DNA of 7,586 nucleotides. Origin: Pseudomonadota bacterium. Its GTDB lineage: Bacteria > Pseudomonadota > Alphaproteobacteria > Rhizobiales > Xanthobacteraceae. The notes beneath the pieces were generated by a model that saw only the letters and a list, made by a program, of their open reading frames with translations, had not been told where the DNA came from and did no database searches. The stretch is from NCBI GenBank assembly GCA_963205465.1, contig CAUJKG010000294.1, forward strand, positions 1 to 7,586, read 5' to 3'. The position numbers and the translations under genes were made by a program. The first letter of the stretch is position 1, and the number at the start of each line of letters is the position of its first letter. Below are positions 6,268 through 7,586 of this stretch, piece after piece.

Positions 6268-7107
6268 TTAGTCGCGCAGCAATTCGTTGATCGAGGTCTT
6301 GGAGCGGGTCTTCTCGTCCACGCGCTTCACGATCACCGCGCAATAAAGGCCCGGACCACCATCTTTCCCGGGTAACGTGCCCGGCACCACCACGGAATAG
6401 GGCGGCACTTCGCCGGTGTAGATCTTGCCGGTTTCGCGATCGACGATCTTGGTGGAAGCGCCGAGGAACACGCCCATCGACAGCACCGAGCCTTCGCGCA
6501 CGATCACACCCTCGGCGACTTCCGCGCGCGCGCCGACGAAGCAGTTGTCTTCGATCACCACTGGCCCCGCCTGCAGGGGCTCGAGCACGCCGCCGATGCC
6601 GGCACCGCCGGAGATATGCACCTTCGCGCCGATCTGCGCGCAGGAGCCGACGGTGGCCCAGGTGTCGATCATCGTGTTTTCGCCGACATAGGCGCCGAGG
6701 TTGACGAAGCTTGGCATCAGCACCGCGCCGGGTGCGATATAGGCCGAGCGGCGCACGACCGAACCCGGCACCGCGCGGAAGCCCGCCTTTTTGAACTGCG
6801 CCGGTTTCCAGCCGTCGAACTTCGAGGGCACCTTGTCCCACCAGACCGCGCGGCCCGGGCCGCCCTTGATGGTCGCCATGTCGTTGAGGCGGAAGGAGAG
6901 CAGCACGGCTTTCTTGAGCCACTGGTTCACCTTCCACTCGCCGCTGGCCTGCTTTTCCGCGACGCGCACTTTTCCGGCATCGAGCAGGTTGAGCGCTTCA
7001 TCGACCGCCTTGCGGACCTTGCCTTTGGTCTTGGGGCCGATCTTGCCGGCGTCGGCAAAGGCTTCGTCGATGGTCTTTTCGAGTTCGGCAGGCTTCACGG
7101 GTTTCAT
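6268..7107 (-). CDS. dapD: 2,3,4,5-tetrahydropyridine-2,6-dicarboxylate N-succinyltransferase
   Basis: Transfers succinyl from succinyl-CoA to tetrahydrodipicolinate, the committing step of the succinylase branch to diaminopimelate; the family acts as a trimer. The 279 residues comprise a helical N-terminal domain (about 1-110), a left-handed beta-helix of hexapeptide repeats (about 113-225) and the C-terminal segment ending INELLRD. Highly conserved stretches include MPSFVNLGAYVGENTMIDTW (131-150), HISGGAGIGGVLEPLQA (164-180), IEDNCFVGAR (185-194) and DRETG (223-227). Asp148 and Glu196 have the same 48-residue spacing as the catalytic pair known from mycobacterial DapD. The start is uncertain: GGAG directly abuts ATG 7107 with no spacer, whereas the GTG at 7098 (codon 4) would sit nine bases from that GGAG and give 276 residues. 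dapE, three genes downstream, belongs to the same pathway. Confidence 0.97.
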   Translation of the reverse strand: MKPVKPAELEKTIDEAFADAGKIGPKTKGKVRKAVDEALNLLDAGKVRVAEKQASGEWKVNQWLKKAVLLSFRLNDMATIKGGPGRAVWWDKVPSKFDGWKPAQFKKAGFRAVPGSVVRRSAYIAPGAVLMPSFVNLGAYVGENTMIDTWATVGSCAQIGAKVHISGGAGIGGVLEPLQAGPVVIEDNCFVGARAEVAEGVIVREGSVLSMGVFLGASTKIVDRETGKIYTGEVPPYSVVVPGTLPGKDGGPGLYCAVIVKRVDEKTRSKTSINELLRD

Positions 7108-7128
7108 CTCCAGAAATTGTCGGCAGCG

Positions 7129-7157
7129 GTTTTCGACAGGCGAGGCGGGGTTGTCAA
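7129..7157 (-). promoter_or_regulatory. Candidate dapD promoter
   Basis: On the minus strand a perfect -35 hexamer TTGACA (7157-7152) is followed after 17 bp by GAAAAC (7134-7129), which matches the -10 consensus at three positions. Transcription would begin near 7122, leaving a leader of about 15 bases before ATG 7107. If correct, the repeat cluster at 7239-7550 lies upstream of this promoter and is not part of this transcript. The -10 is weak, so confidence is moderate. Confidence 0.45.
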
Positions 7158-7238
7158 CTTCGGACGCCAGACGTGCGGCCTTGTTCTCGCGCTCTGATGA
7201 GCCGAGGTTTGTGAAGTCTGCACCAGCCGTTTCTGTTC

Positions 7239-7267
7239 GCGCGCTTGGGGTTTACCCCATTCGCGCC
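7239..7267. repeat. 29-bp palindromic repeat unit, copy A
   Basis: The unit reads GCGCGCTTGGGG, TTTA, CCCCATTCGCGCC. It can fold as GCGCG/CGCGC (outer five pairs), a two-base mismatch, then TGGGG/CCCCA. It matches copy B (7453-7481) at 27 of 29 positions in the same orientation. Confidence 0.85.
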
Positions 7268-7291
7268 AAAAGAAAGGGCGGCAGGGACGCC

Positions 7292-7315
7292 GGAGGATTT
7301 GCCGTCCTCCACGGC
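7292..7315. repeat. Two overlapping, mutually exclusive small hairpins
   Basis: GGAGGA (7292-7297) pairs with TCCTCC (7305-7310) around seven bases. Alternatively GCCGT (7301-7305) pairs with ACGGC (7311-7315), placing CCTCC (GGAGG on the minus strand) in the five-base loop. The first hairpin also competes with the long-range stem, which uses 7292-7296. Confidence 0.6.
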
Positions 7316-7345
7316 CATCTGCACGAGTGGAAGAAAGTGCAGATG
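7316..7345. repeat. Perfect 9-bp stem-loop
   Basis: CATCTGCAC (7316-7324) and GTGCAGATG (7337-7345) form perfect 9-bp arms around a purine-rich 12-base loop, GAGTGGAAGAAA. No T-tract follows on either strand, so an intrinsic terminator is unlikely. It sits inside the long-range stem 7284-7386. Confidence 0.8.
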
Positions 7346-7391
7346 AATTGCCGTCACCGCGAAAGGCGCATCACCTCCAGCGTCCCGGCAC

Positions 7392-7451
7392 GCTTGGCAA
7401 ATTCCTCGCGAATGTCGCAAGCGACAAGCGCGAATGCCATTCGTGCCAAGC
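7392..7451. repeat. 8-bp inverted repeat enclosing two hairpins
   Basis: GCTTGGCA (7392-7399) and TGCCAAGC (7444-7451) are perfect arms. Inside lie TGTCGC/GCGACA (7413-7418 with 7421-7426) and CGAAT/ATTCG (7431-7435 with 7439-7443). Together they could form a three-way or four-way junction. The right arm is one base from repeat copy B. Confidence 0.7.
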
Positions 7452-7452
7452 A

Positions 7453-7481
7453 GCGCGCTTGGGGCTTGCCCCATTCGCGCC
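7453..7481. repeat. 29-bp palindromic repeat unit, copy B
   Basis: Same orientation as copy A, 186 bp further on between first bases minus loop differences: it reads GCGCGCTTGGGG, CTTG, CCCCATTCGCGCC. The centre TTTA of copy A is CTTG here; both changed bases are pairing partners in the palindrome (T-A in A, C-G in B), so symmetry is kept. The distance between the two copies is 185 bp. Confidence 0.85.
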
Positions 7482-7527
7482 TGACTATGCTTCGCGCGGT
7501 GGGTTACGGCCTGCTTCGCCTGATCCC

Positions 7528-7550
7528 TGGGAGACTCCATTTATCTCCCA
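7528..7550. repeat. 7-bp stem-loop near the right edge
   Basis: TGGGAGA (7528-7534) and TCTCCCA (7544-7550) are perfect arms around the loop CTCCATTTA. No run of T follows on either strand. It could end a transcript entering from beyond 7586 or belong to the neighbouring palindrome cluster. Confidence 0.55.
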
Positions 7551-7586
7551 CTGGCGGGCCTTCTCGACTTTGCTCCGACGCGTTGG

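Larger units (their letters stand above)
7284..7386. repeat. Long-range 13-bp inverted repeat enclosing inner hairpins
   Basis: GGGACGCCGGAGG (7284-7296) and CCTCCAGCGTCCC (7374-7386) are complementary at 12 of 13 positions. The odd pair is C/A in plus-strand RNA but G.U in minus-strand RNA, so only a minus-strand transcript could pair without a break. The arms enclose 77 bases that contain further hairpins. Confidence 0.75.
7108..7586. other. 479-bp region without a convincing gene, rich in palindromes
   Basis: No open frame here looks like a real protein. The longest, on the minus strand at 7154-7540, crosses nearly all the inverted repeats, has an irregular composition (scattered Cys, Trp, His, Arg) and shows no recognisable motif. 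The stretch 7108-7160 holds the dapD leader and promoter candidate; 7161-7238 shows nothing recognisable; 7239-7550 is a cluster of direct and inverted repeats, listed separately. The last 36 bases (7551-7586) are too short to assign. An 11-base GGTGGGTTACG at 7499-7509 resembles one arm of hairpin repeats seen in other bacterial genomes, but the second arm is absent here. Confidence 0.6.

Noticed and set aside
7107..7260. In-frame extension of dapD upstream of its ATG
   Set aside because: The frame stays open for about 50 codons to a TAA in repeat copy A but contains no ATG, GTG or TTG, and the promoter candidate falls inside it.
7316..7345. Intrinsic terminator
   Set aside because: The 9-bp stem is strong, but no T-tract follows on either strand and the loop is long.
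7239..7481. CRISPR array
   Set aside because: Only two repeat copies 185 bp apart, no regular spacers and no cas genes.
7154..7540. 128-residue open frame on the minus strand upstream of dapD
   Set aside because: It runs through nearly every inverted repeat in the region, has no recognisable motif and an erratic amino-acid mix; it is better explained as palindromic non-coding DNA that happens to stay open.
7108..7586. tRNA gene or lysine-type riboswitch before dapD
   Set aside because: No cloverleaf with a TTCRA arm can be made, and I recognise no lysine-riboswitch core; the short leader from the candidate promoter leaves no room for one.

Overview
The window looks like chromosomal DNA from a GC-rich alphaproteobacterium, most likely a member of the Hyphomicrobiales (Rhizobiales) related to the Bradyrhizobium/Xanthobacter groups. 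That placement is an inference from protein flavour, from the gene order (rmuC, def-fmt-truA, dapE, DUF805, dapD) and from high GC at third codon positions; no rRNA or tRNA is present to confirm it. Almost everything from base 1 to 7107 is ordinary, tightly packed housekeeping DNA, with no sign of phage, insertion sequences, CRISPR or foreign codon use.

Layout. (1) Bases 1-1703, minus strand: rmuC (492-1703), then the 5' part of an AmpG-type muropeptide permease gene cut by the window's left edge (1-446). (2) Bases 1704-1858: a divergent regulatory gap. (3) Bases 1859-4080, plus strand: the translation-related cluster def (peptide deformylase), fmt (Met-tRNAi formyltransferase) and truA (tRNA pseudouridine synthase), with a 24-bp gap and then a 1-bp ATGA-type overlap. 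(4) Bases 4068-7107, minus strand, read right to left: dapD, two tandem DUF805 membrane-protein genes, then dapE. truA and dapE converge and share their last 13 bp. (5) Bases 7108-7586: 479 bp without a convincing gene, packed with inverted and direct repeats.

How the genes work together. Fmt adds the formyl group to initiator Met-tRNA and Def removes it from nascent proteins, so they form a matched pair; TruA modifies the tRNA anticodon arm. DapD and DapE are two enzymes of the succinylase branch from tetrahydrodipicolinate to diaminopimelate, feeding lysine and peptidoglycan. AmpG recycles peptidoglycan fragments, so cell-wall supply and recovery genes lie within a few kb, though on separate transcripts. 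The DUF805 genes sit inside the dap cluster with very short gaps and are probably co-transcribed with dapE; their function is unknown.

The least explained part is 7239-7550, upstream of dapD. It holds a 29-bp palindromic unit repeated twice, whose two differences preserve base pairing, and between the copies a set of long and partly competing stems. It may be a dispersed intergenic palindromic element, a structured RNA, or both; the sequence alone does not decide.
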